Both the position numbers and the translations under genes were made by a program. A DNA stretch of 17,814 bases from Thalassospira sp. UBA1131 (GTDB lineage Bacteria > Pseudomonadota > Alphaproteobacteria > Rhodospirillales > Thalassospiraceae): contig NZ_DCAO01000003.1 in the NCBI RefSeq assembly GCF_002311515.1, forward strand, positions 1,558-19,371, given 5' to 3'. The notes under the pieces are model-generated. The model did not search any database and was not told the DNA's origin. It saw only the letters and a list, made by a program, of their open reading frames with translations. Numbering within the stretch: position 1 is the first letter of the stretch; every line of letters begins with the position of its first letter. Shown here in pieces: positions 1 to 6,515 of this stretch.

Positions 1-2021
1 GCGTTGGGCAGGCCATCGTCGCTGAAATAGAACGGATCGCCATCCGCATCTATGACATGGAGTTTATAACCACCCAACTGGCTGTCGAATTTGACTTCAG
101 CAGTGATATTGTTGTCCGTCAGCGTCGCACTGTTGTTGATGGCATCAGCGATGTCTTGTAGCGAAGTGTTGGTATCATAATCTATATCGACATCTGTAAA
201 ATTGCCACTGACAGTCAATGTATAGTTGACCGGTGGTGGTACAAGTGGGCCCAAGTTCGGAATGGCCGCGTCCGGATCGATGATTGCGGTCGAGGTATTG
301 TAAGTGTCCGCATTCATCTGTCCGCGCACAATCCGCGAGGGATCATTCTTGATTGCAGCGGCGACATCCATGTTGCCAGACAGGGATGGACGGTCTTCAG
401 TGAAGCCGATCTTTGAGGACAACGTGCCCGAATCATTGATCGTCAGGTTGGCATTATATTCAATGACCAGACGGTAGCGGTCACCATCTTCGACAATGAA
501 GGCAGCTTCTTCGGCGGCAGCGGCGGTGAAGCCTGCACCCTGAAGTGCTGTACGGATGTTGTCGCGGATATCTTCAAGCGAGTCAGTTGCAGTGTAGTTG
601 ACTGTAATGCCCGCTCCGGCAAGCGCACCCGTGCCTGCACTGATTGTAAAGGAACTTGCCGTCACACCCAGCGCACTGGTCGAGCTTTGTTGCGCGGCAG
701 AGGTCATGACATCGGATCTTTTGGTGGTCGTGACAAAGTCGTTCAAACCAAAATAGTGCGACATGCCCTGCTGACGACCATCGCTCAGCGTGATCTCGCT
801 GTCTAATTCGTTAATCGCAACGCGGTTACCATCCTGGCCTTCGATAACCAGCCGATTGTCCACCAGTGATGCCGTCAGATACGATCCAGCATCCGAGGCA
901 TTGATCGCATCAACGATGCCCTGAACCGTTGCCGGTGTTGTTGGCAGGGTAATATCAGCCCAGCTGTCAGTGGCAACAAGGTCACCATTTTGATCGAGTG
1001 CGGCAACGCGAAATGCACCGGTCGCTGTTAACGGATCGCTGCCATCAACCGTGCGTGTGCCAGAAAGGTTGGCTGGCGGTGGGAACGAAGTGCCTTTGTT
1101 ATGTTCTTCATTGATGGCATCGCGCAGTTGAGCAGCCAGTTCATTGATCTGGTCATTCATTGCCGGAATTTCTGAATCGCGCATCTCAAGCAGCCCCTTC
1201 AGGGTTCCTGTACGCAGCGTGTCCGTAATGTCTTCGCCATCAAGCGAAATACCCGAGCCGCCCGTGCCAGGTTCGAAGCCAGCAGTTTGATTAAAGGTGA
1301 GCTTATTTGGTGAGCGATCAAGAAGCGTATTTGCGCCATTTGCCGAATATACGACTACCGACCCATCACTGCGGCTGAAGGTCGTGATATCTATGATCTT
1401 TGACAGCTGATTAAGCTTCTGATCACGCTGATCTTCAAGCTCTGTCGTTGGCTGATCAAGGTTGTTCAGACGAACGATGCCGGTATTGAGCTCAGAAATC
1501 TGCGTCAGCAAGGTGTTGGCACTATTCACCTCATCGGTGATCTGGTCATCGATGTCATCGCGCAGATCCTGAAGCTGGCTTGAGAGCCTCTCGAACGATT
1601 CCATTACCTGAATTGCGCTTTCGATGGCTTCGACACGCGGTGAATTCTGGTCAGGGGTAACGCCAAGCTGTTCAAAGGCATCGGCCAGATCATTGATGCG
1701 CTGACTGATCGCCGCATCAGACTGGGTTGTACCAAACAGGGTCTGAATGCGCATGAAGAACTCATAACGGGCTTCTTCGCGACCGGTTTTACCCAGTTCG
1801 CCACGCATTTCACGTACCAGGCCTTCGTTGACGTTACGATAGATGCCAGCAACCTGCGAGCCTGCACCGACACCGTCAAGCGACAGGGTCTCCTGACCAG
1901 CGATCTTCTTGGAATAGCCCTCGGTATTCACGTTCGAAATGTTCGAAGACGTGATCGCAATACGGGCTTGTGCCGTGTTAAGGCCAGAGATCGCAGTATT
2001 GAGTGCCTGAGTAAGTGACAT
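1..2021 (-). CDS. flgK: Flagellar hook-associated protein FlgK (HAP1), C-terminus cut by window edge
   Basis: FlgK is a secreted junction protein between hook and filament. The reading frame is open from the ATG at 2021 to the window edge, giving 673 residues without the C-terminus. The N-terminus (MSLTQALNTAISGLNTAQ, then SSNISNVNTEGYSKK) is the rod/hook/HAP signature, and MSHYFGLNDFV at about residues 420-430 is typical of FlgK. It is already longer than E. coli FlgK (547 residues); the extra length is a central/distal region with three Flagellin_IN-like stretches at about residues 365-375, 481-493 and 620-631. An AAAGG about nine bases upstream can serve as ribosome binding site. The gene follows flgN by 17 bases, so it is probably last or near-last in the flgI operon, with its own chaperone encoded next door. 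Identity is very secure; the far end is not visible. Confidence 0.96.
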   Translation of the reverse strand, partial: MSLTQALNTAISGLNTAQARIAITSSNISNVNTEGYSKKIAGQETLSLDGVGAGSQVAGIYRNVNEGLVREMRGELGKTGREEARYEFFMRIQTLFGTTQSDAAISQRINDLADAFEQLGVTPDQNSPRVEAIESAIQVMESFERLSSQLQDLRDDIDDQITDEVNSANTLLTQISELNTGIVRLNNLDQPTTELEDQRDQKLNQLSKIIDITTFSRSDGSVVVYSANGANTLLDRSPNKLTFNQTAGFEPGTGGSGISLDGEDITDTLRTGTLKGLLEMRDSEIPAMNDQINELAAQLRDAINEEHNKGTSFPPPANLSGTRTVDGSDPLTATGAFRVAALDQNGDLVATDSWADITLPTTPATVQGIVDAINASDAGSYLTASLVDNRLVIEGQDGNRVAINELDSEITLSDGRQQGMSHYFGLNDFVTTTKRSDVMTSAAQQSSTSALGVTASSFTISAGTGALAGAGITVNYTATDSLEDIRDNIRTALQGAGFTAAAAEEAAFIVEDGDRYRLVIEYNANLTINDSGTLSSKIGFTEDRPSLSGNMDVAAAIKNDPSRIVRGQMNADTYNTSTAIIDPDAAIPNLGPLVPPPVNYTLTVSGNFTDVDIDYDTNTSLQDIADAINNSATLTDNNITAEVKFDSQLGGYKLHVIDADGDPFYFSDDGLPN

Positions 2022-2038
2022 GATCTTTGCCTTTACCC

Positions 2039-2500
2039 TTAGAGCGTTTCGTTGACGCTGTAGGCGCCACCGGACTTATTGAGCGTGCGACCATAACCGC
2101 CGAGCGACGCCTTGCTGGTGGTAGCGGAGCGGGTATAGGTCGTGCATTCTTCTTTGGATTTGTCATTGACCGCGCGGACGATTGCCTGAACCACGCGTTC
2201 GTTGGTCGCCTTGGCCGCCTGTAGCGTGTTCATATTGCGCCGCGCAGCTTGCTGGAACTCTGCCTGCAATTCGCGCAGCTCTTCACGTTCTTCTTCTGAC
2301 ATGGCGCGGAGTTCGTCACCACGGCTGCGCAGTTTTACAACCAGCTGCTCGTACTGCATTGCCAGGGCAGATTTTTCCGACAGGAATTGCTCATATTCGG
2401 CAGATGTCAGGCTGCGCAGTTCACTGGATTCACGTTCCAGCAGGGACATAAGGTCATAGGTGACGCTTTTAAGTTCGGTAACCAGCTCTTGGGTGGTCAT
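2039..2500 (-). CDS. flgN: FlgN-family export chaperone for FlgK/FlgL
   Basis: This 153-residue protein is predicted to be almost entirely helical and rich in Glu, Arg and Leu over residues 1-115. It ends in a Ser/Thr/Gly-rich tail. FlgN is a cytoplasmic chaperone that keeps the hook-associated proteins FlgK and FlgL unfolded and delivers them to the export gate. Sequence similarity in this family is weak; the call rests on size, helical make-up and position between flgJ and flgK. Start choice: an ATG at 2506 overlaps the flgJ stop (ATGA), but AGGAGGG at 2513-2507 abuts that ATG directly. It sits six bases before the ATG at 2500, so I prefer 2500 (MTTQELVTELK). Translation is probably coupled to flgJ. 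Confidence 0.8.
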   Translation of the reverse strand: MTTQELVTELKSVTYDLMSLLERESSELRSLTSAEYEQFLSEKSALAMQYEQLVVKLRSRGDELRAMSEEEREELRELQAEFQQAARRNMNTLQAAKATNERVVQAIVRAVNDKSKEECTTYTRSATTSKASLGGYGRTLNKSGGAYSVNETL

Positions 2501-2502
2501 TT

Positions 2503-2850
2503 TCATCCCTCCTGGACTTTAAGGATTTCGCGTGTAACGGCATCTGCAATTCCGATGCCACCTGCGCGGGACATTTCTTTGGCGTATTCATCAACAAGCA
2601 TGGAACGCATCATCGTCTCGCCGTGCCCGCCACCAAACATTTCATTGGTTTCAATGCCGGAGAACATGTGGCTGAGCATCTGGCCAAGGAACATCGATTC
2701 AAATTCCTCGCCAGCCTTGCGTGCCTGTGCTTCGGTCTTGATGTGCCCGTCTGTGAGTGTATCTATGCGGGCCGCGATACTGTTTTGCTTGCCGTATTGT
2801 GCGCTGGCCTGTGCTTGCGCCATCAGGGCGGCGGTGCTGTCAGTCATCAT
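2503..2850 (-). CDS. flgJ: FlgJ-type rod-binding protein (single domain, no muramidase domain)
   Basis: This 115-residue protein matches the N-terminal rod-binding domain of FlgJ. The core GEEFESMFLGQMLSHMF (about residues 47-63), the Gly-rich FGGGHGE, and the DEYAKEM..GGIGIAD segment near the end are the family landmarks. In Enterobacteria FlgJ also carries a C-terminal peptidoglycan hydrolase; here the gene stops after the first domain, as is usual in Alphaproteobacteria. Cell-wall cutting for rod passage must therefore come from a separate enzyme not seen in this window. The ATG overlaps the flgI stop (TAATG) and is preceded by GAGGTG, indicating translational coupling. A second ATG follows immediately (2847). 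The stop overlaps the upstream flgN ATG. Confidence 0.9.
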   Translation of the reverse strand: MMTDSTAALMAQAQASAQYGKQNSIAARIDTLTDGHIKTEAQARKAGEEFESMFLGQMLSHMFSGIETNEMFGGGHGETMMRSMLVDEYAKEMSRAGGIGIADAVTREILKVQEG

Positions 2851-3992
2851 TACATCACCTCGATTTCAGCCTGAAGCGCGCCAGACGTCTTGATGGCTTG
2901 AAGGATGGTGATCATGTCGCGCGGACCAACGCCAAGGCTGTTGAGGCCATTGACCAGTTCCTGAAGGCTGACACCGCCATTCATGATGCCCAACTGATTG
3001 TCTTCGCCTTCATCGACCTCGATATTGGTGCGGTCGACAACCTCGGTTGTGCCAGTCTGAGAGAAGGGCGAGGGTTGGGAAACCTGCGGCGTTTCGGTGA
3101 CACGGATCGTCAGGTTGCCCTGCGCAATCGCGACACGGTTGATCCGGACATTTTCGCCCATCACGATGGTGCCGGTGTTTTCGTCAATCACCACACGCGC
3201 GATCTGATCGGGTTCAACACGAAGCTGTTCGATATCGGTCAGAAGGGCGACAATATTCTGGTTATAGCGTTCCGGAATGTTCAGCCGCACAGTGCCCGGG
3301 TCGCTGGCGCGTGCAGCAACTTCGCCCAGATAGGCATTAATTGCTTCGGAGACACGGCGCGCAGTGGTGAAGTCCGGGTTACGCAGGACAACTGACATGT
3401 CCTGCATGGAATTCAGATTAAAGTCGATTTCGCGCTCAACGATGCCGCCATTGGCAATACGTGCCGAGGTCGGAACGCCTTTGACGATGGTTTCAGCATT
3501 GCCACCAGCGGAAAAACCGCCAACCGCGAGATTGCCCTGGGCAACGGCATAAACTTCGCCGTCAGCACCAACCATCGGGGTCACAAGCAGCGTGCCGCCC
3601 TGGAGGCTTTCGGCAGTGCCAATCGCGCTGATATTGACATCAATGCGCGACCCTTGACGCGAAAACGGCGGCAGGGTTGCAGTTGCCATCACGGCCGCGA
3701 TGTTATCAGACTCAAGGTCTTCGATCTGATCGCGGACGTTGATGCCGAGGCGTTCAAGCATCGCAACCATGCTTTGACGGGTGAATTCTGCATCGCCCAG
3801 ATCATCGCCGGTACCATTCAAGCCAACCACAAGGCCATAACCCACCAGCATGTTGTCACGCACGCCTTCGAAGTCGGCGATATCCTTGATGCGTGATTGT
3901 GCATGTGCAGGGGTAAGCTGCGTCAGGGCAAGCATTCCCAGCGTGAGCATTGCGAGTGCATTGCGTGCTATTTTGCCAAGACCTGTGATCAT
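2850..3992 (-). CDS. flgI: Flagellar P-ring protein FlgI precursor
   Basis: FlgI polymerises around the rod in the peptidoglycan layer. The frame can be opened further up to 4088, but I place the start at 3992 (MITGLGKIARNALAML...). This gives a clean Sec signal peptide (basic start, hydrophobic core, cleavage after AHA just before QSRIKDI) and 380 residues, close to the usual 365-375. The mature part has the hallmark RIKDIADFEGVRDNMLVGYG and GLVVGLNGTGDD. It ends with the conserved LNSLGVGPRDMITILQAIK segment. The more upstream ATG at 4088 lies inside the sigma-54-like element at 4075-4093, which rules it out if that promoter is real. It is first gene of the flgI-flgJ-flgN-flgK unit, divergent from fliX. 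Its chaperone FlgA is encoded at 6516-7523. Confidence 0.95.
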   Translation of the reverse strand: MITGLGKIARNALAMLTLGMLALTQLTPAHAQSRIKDIADFEGVRDNMLVGYGLVVGLNGTGDDLGDAEFTRQSMVAMLERLGINVRDQIEDLESDNIAAVMATATLPPFSRQGSRIDVNISAIGTAESLQGGTLLVTPMVGADGEVYAVAQGNLAVGGFSAGGNAETIVKGVPTSARIANGGIVEREIDFNLNSMQDMSVVLRNPDFTTARRVSEAINAYLGEVAARASDPGTVRLNIPERYNQNIVALLTDIEQLRVEPDQIARVVIDENTGTIVMGENVRINRVAIAQGNLTIRVTETPQVSQPSPFSQTGTTEVVDRTNIEVDEGEDNQLGIMNGGVSLQELVNGLNSLGVGPRDMITILQAIKTSGALQAEIEVM

Positions 3993-4360
3993 ACTCTTAA
4001 TTCCGCTTTTACATGGGATGCAGCGCATCCGGCAAATGAGGCGATTGATCGGGTAAACCGCGTTTGCAAAGCTATTTGCGAAAACCATGCCAACTGAGGC
4101 TTTCTGCCGATGGCGACCTTGGTAACGCCAAAATCTCCTGAAAACGACGCGTTCAAGGTGATTTTGCGTTGGGGTCGTCGCGGCCGATGCGTCAACCCGG
4201 CATTTTTTTCCCGTTGCGCGTCTGGCACGATTGAGGGAGACTCATTTCTGCAAGCTTGGTGTTTGCCCATTCTCTGGCCGCTTGGGCTGGATGAATGCAT
4301 CCGACCATGCACTGCATATGTTCATTGGACAGATCGACAACAACTGAGCGGACACGGATC
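3993..4360. other. Divergent intergenic region flgI/fliX
   Basis: These 368 bases lie between the divergent flgI and fliX starts. They hold the sigma-54-like element for flgI at 4075-4093 and a CGGCAA hexamer at 4030-4035 in the flgI leader. I could not find a convincing sigma-54 or sigma-70 promoter, CtrA box or strong Shine-Dalgarno for fliX. Open frames here (for example 4110-4364 plus) lack ribosome binding sites and family resemblance, so I do not call them as genes. Confidence 0.6.
4075..4093 (-). promoter_or_regulatory. Sigma-54-type promoter for flgI operon
   Basis: On the minus strand the sequence reads TTGGCATG-GTTT-TCGCAAA. GG and GC are exactly ten bases apart, as required for RpoN, with two departures from TGGCACG-N4-TTGC. 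The predicted transcript would start near 4066 and leave a 74-base leader before the flgI ATG at 3992. This is the weakest of the four sigma-54 candidates in the window. Confidence 0.55.
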
Positions 4361-4804
4361 ATGAAGGTTAGCGGTTCCAAGGCTGCCGGTACGAGTACTT
4401 CATCGCGCAAGAAATCGTCCGGCACATCTGGCGGAAGCGGTTTTGCTGATACCATGCGTTCGCTCGACTCTTCCGGGGATGCTGGCGGTGCCGCTGGTGT
4501 TCGAAGTGCGGGGGCTGTAAGCGCCCTTGATGCCTTGCTTGCGCTCCAGCAAAGCGGGGATGTACTGGATTCGCCCAAAAAGGCCGCAATGTTGCGCGCA
4601 AAAAGCATGCTCGAGCAGCTTGAAGCTGTGCGCGACGGCTTGCTAAGTGGCCAATTATCCCCCGCACGCCTGCAGCAATTGGTCGGTTTGCTCGACCAGC
4701 AGCGCGAAATGATTGATGATCCAGAACTATCTTCTGTTCTCGACGAGATTGATCTTCGCGCCCGGGTTGAGTTGGCGAAACTTGAAGTTTCCGGCCTGAT
4801 CTGA
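4361..4804 (+). CDS. fliX: FliX-family flagellar assembly regulator
   Basis: FliX is an alphaproteobacterial regulator. In Caulobacter it senses completion of early basal-body parts and acts with FlbD to allow sigma-54-dependent transcription of late genes. This 147-residue protein has a low-complexity Ser/Gly/Ala N-terminal region (MKVSGSKAAG...). It also has the conserved C-terminal half: ALDALLALQ, LEQLEAVRDGLLSGQLS, and DDPELSSVLDEIDLRARVELAKLE. That terminal DEIDLRA-VELAKLE block is characteristic of the family. The frame extends upstream to 4295, but MKVSGS at 4361 matches the family start; the ribosome binding site is weak (GCGGA). It is divergent from flgI, as in other Alphaproteobacteria, and 150 bases before dksA. 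The product fits the several sigma-54 promoters nearby. Confidence 0.9.
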   Translation: MKVSGSKAAGTSTSSRKKSSGTSGGSGFADTMRSLDSSGDAGGAAGVRSAGAVSALDALLALQQSGDVLDSPKKAAMLRAKSMLEQLEAVRDGLLSGQLSPARLQQLVGLLDQQREMIDDPELSSVLDEIDLRARVELAKLEVSGLI

Positions 4805-4812
4805 TTGTTTAA

Positions 4813-4858
4813 TCAAAGGTATTTTCCATAGAAATATCGCAGAATTCTGCGCCTTTGA
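4813..4858. repeat. Nested inverted repeats between fliX and dksA
   Basis: A perfect 14-base palindrome, CGCAGAATTCTGCG (4838-4851), lies inside a flanking inverted pair, TCAAAGG (4813-4819) and CCTTTGA (4852-4858). There is no T-run after it, so it is not a typical Rho-independent terminator. It ends about 30 bases upstream of the dksA -35 element and could be an operator or a transcript-end structure for fliX. Confidence 0.55.
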
Positions 4859-4889
4859 GGGGGGATTGGCATTTATTTGTTCAATCGGC

Positions 4890-4918
4890 TTGCACCGTTG
4901 GCGCGTGGCCTCTATATT
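4890..4918 (+). promoter_or_regulatory. Sigma-70-type promoter for dksA
   Basis: TTGCAC (4890-4895) and TATATT (4913-4918) are separated by 17 bases, a good housekeeping promoter. Transcription would begin near 4925, leaving a leader of about 30 bases that contains GAGGG five bases before the dksA ATG. This suggests that dksA is expressed independently of the flagellar hierarchy. Confidence 0.65.
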
Positions 4919-4954
4919 GCCGCGCGATCGATGAGTCCTGTATAGAGGGCATAC

Positions 4955-5371
4955 ATGACTATCACTTTACCACCTGACTATCGTCCTGCTGAGGACGAAG
5001 AGTTCATGAACCCGCGTCAGCGGGAATATTTCCGCCAGAAACTTCTGACCTGGCGGGCAGAACTTCTGCATGAATCTTCAGAAACATTAGCGAACCTGCA
5101 AGATGGCGGGCTTCAGGAACCGGATCTTACCGACCGAGCGTCGGCGGAGACTGACCGGGCACTTGAACTTCGTACTCGTGACAGGGCGCGCAAGCTTATT
5201 TCAAAAATTGATGCTGCATTGCGTCGAATTGAAGACGGATCTTATGGTTACTGCGAAGAAACCGACGAGCCGATCAGCTTGAAAAGACTTGAAGCTCGTC
5301 CGATTGCGACCCTGAGCATCGAAGCCCAGGAACGCCACGAACGGATGGAGCGCACACGTCGCGACGATTGA
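4955..5371 (+). CDS. dksA: DksA/TraR-family RNA polymerase-binding regulator with degenerate zinc finger
   Basis: DksA inserts its coiled coil into the RNA polymerase secondary channel and, with ppGpp, adjusts promoters during starvation. This 138-residue protein aligns over its length with E. coli DksA: NPRQREYFRQKLLTWRAEL in the N-terminal helix, the coiled-coil tip DLTDRAS (D57, D60, A62, equivalent to the functional DxxDxA tip), then ELRTRDRARKLISKID. The C-terminal finger region is recognisable (YGYCEETDEPISLKRLEARP) but retains only one of four zinc-binding cysteines (C100). It is therefore a cysteine-poor DksA variant, as seen in some Alphaproteobacteria. GAGGG five bases upstream supports the start. 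It is flanked by its own promoter and terminator, so it is probably monocistronic within the flagellar cluster. An alternative name is a DksA-like paralogue if another four-cysteine DksA exists in the genome. Confidence 0.9.
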   Translation: MTITLPPDYRPAEDEEFMNPRQREYFRQKLLTWRAELLHESSETLANLQDGGLQEPDLTDRASAETDRALELRTRDRARKLISKIDAALRRIEDGSYGYCEETDEPISLKRLEARPIATLSIEAQERHERMERTRRDD

Positions 5372-5474
5372 TCGCGCCGGGTGGAAAAAATACTTGGGAT
5401 TTGGCTTGGCCGATCCCCGTCATGCAACGACATGACATGGTGGGAGATTACTGGTTAGGGATAACCAAAATCAC

Positions 5475-5509
5475 AAAAGCCCGGCCTTCTGGCCGGGCTT
5501 TTCGTTTTG
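5475..5509 (+). terminator. Rho-independent terminator after dksA
   Basis: AAAAGCCCGGCC, loop TTCT, GGCCGGGCTTTT form a perfect 12-base-pair stem (5475-5502), followed by CGTTTT. A-rich and T-rich flanks make it workable in both directions. It lies about 100 bases after the dksA stop. Confidence 0.9.
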
Positions 5510-5533
5510 TGCGTTTGATATTTTGACGCTTGC

Positions 5534-5569
5534 TTAAAAACAACAAAGGCCACCCGAAGGTGACCTTTG
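5534..5569 (-). terminator. Rho-independent terminator after flgH
   Basis: Read on the minus strand, a CAAAGG/CCTTTG outer stem and CACC/GGTG inner stem, with one A-C mismatch and a four-base TTCG loop (5544-5569), are followed by TTGTTTTT. It lies about 70 bases beyond the flgH stop and converges with the dksA terminator, so the two units are insulated. Confidence 0.8.
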
Positions 5570-5636
5570 ATTGCTGTTTCCGTCCTGGCCAACCGGAACC
5601 CGGAAAATGGGATTGGATCAAACGGAACTGTGTGGC

Positions 5637-6410
5637 TTAGAACGGCAGGATAATGTCGAGAACTTCGCTACCATAGCGTGGCTGCTGAACATCGGAAATC
5701 GTCCCGCGACCACCATATGAAATGCGGGCTTCAGCAATCTTGTCATAGTTGACTTCGTTTGCGGAGCTGATGTCAGCGGCGCGAATAACACCGGCAATCT
5801 GGACTTCGCGAATTTCACTGTTCACACGAATTTCCTGGCGACCATGAATGACGTAGTTGCCGTTCGGCAGAACCTGAATGACGATGGCCGCAACACGCAA
5901 ATCAATGGCTTCGTTACGATCGAGGGTTCCTGCACCACGGTTTGAGGTGTTGCTGTCGAAATCCAGCATTGAACTCGGATCAATTGCATCAGGCAGCACC
6001 TTGGCTACTTCCGCCTCGAGGCCGAACAGGTTCGGAACAGCGAGGTCCTCTGAATTGGTGCGCGAACGCACTGTCGTGTTGGCAAGGGCCGCGCGGTCTT
6101 CCATTTCAACAACCACGGTCAGGATGTCGCCAACCTGGTTTGCGCGTTGATCCTTGAAGAAGGACCTTGCGCCGGCACGCCATAGCGAGTTCGGGTTGCG
6201 TTCGGCAACCTGCGGGGCCGGCATCGGCAAACTTACCGGGCGATAGGCCTCTGACTGTGTCGGGTTGTCAATGGACGACAGCTTTGGCGGTTCGCCAACT
6301 TCGGAAAGCCGTTTCATCGCGTTGCAGCCTGACAGCAATGCTGTTGCCCCGATGAGTGAGCTGACAAGCGCAATGCGCCGCCAAGATATCTGGGTGATTT
6401 TGGTAGGCAT
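5637..6410 (-). CDS. flgH: Flagellar L-ring lipoprotein FlgH
   Basis: FlgH forms the outer-membrane L-ring bushing around the distal rod. The 257-residue precursor has a basic start, a hydrophobic segment and a lipobox LLSGC with C29 as the lipidated residue. The mature body carries the family landmarks: SLWRAGARSFFKDQRANQVGD, the ILTVVVEMEDRA strand, NGNYVIHGRQEIRVN, and the terminal segment SYGGRG.ISDVQQPRYG followed by a hydrophobic LDIILPF. AGGAGG five bases before the ATG is a strong ribosome binding site. Although it follows flgA in the same direction, a consensus-perfect sigma-54 promoter (6441-6457) lies directly upstream. FlgH can therefore be made from its own short-leader transcript. 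Two terminators lie downstream. Confidence 0.96.
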   Translation of the reverse strand: MPTKITQISWRRIALVSSLIGATALLSGCNAMKRLSEVGEPPKLSSIDNPTQSEAYRPVSLPMPAPQVAERNPNSLWRAGARSFFKDQRANQVGDILTVVVEMEDRAALANTTVRSRTNSEDLAVPNLFGLEAEVAKVLPDAIDPSSMLDFDSNTSNRGAGTLDRNEAIDLRVAAIVIQVLPNGNYVIHGRQEIRVNSEIREVQIAGVIRAADISSANEVNYDKIAEARISYGGRGTISDVQQPRYGSEVLDIILPF

Positions 6411-6440
6411 GAATTCCTCCTGGGTTCCTGCATTTCTTAA

Positions 6441-6457
6441 CGCAAGTACCGTGCCAA
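6441..6457 (-). promoter_or_regulatory. Consensus sigma-54 promoter for flgH
   Basis: On the minus strand the sequence reads TTGGCACG-GTAC-TTGCG, a full match to the RpoN consensus with GG and GC ten bases apart. Transcription should start near 6430, giving a leader of only about 20 bases that contains the AGGAGG of flgH. It lies in the 105-base gap between flgA and flgH. A TTGCCG hexamer at 6484-6489 lies upstream of it. Confidence 0.85.
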
Positions 6458-6515
6458 TTATCAGCTGGTATAAGAGGAAAAGCTTGCCGGGTTGTGTGGT
6501 GTTTTGGCGCGCGGA

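Noticed and set aside
2387..3395. Long plus-strand frames opposite flgN, flgJ and flgI
   Set aside because: They are antisense images of well-recognised flagellar genes on the minus strand and have no ribosome binding sites or family features.
4222..4240. TGGCACG at 4223 as a -24 element for fliX
   Set aside because: No GC at the required ten-base distance follows; the downstream bases are GAGGGAGA.
4110..4364. 84-codon plus-strand frame in the flgI/fliX gap
   Set aside because: No ribosome binding site, atypical composition (Trp- and Cys-rich), overlaps the fliX start, and no family resemblance.
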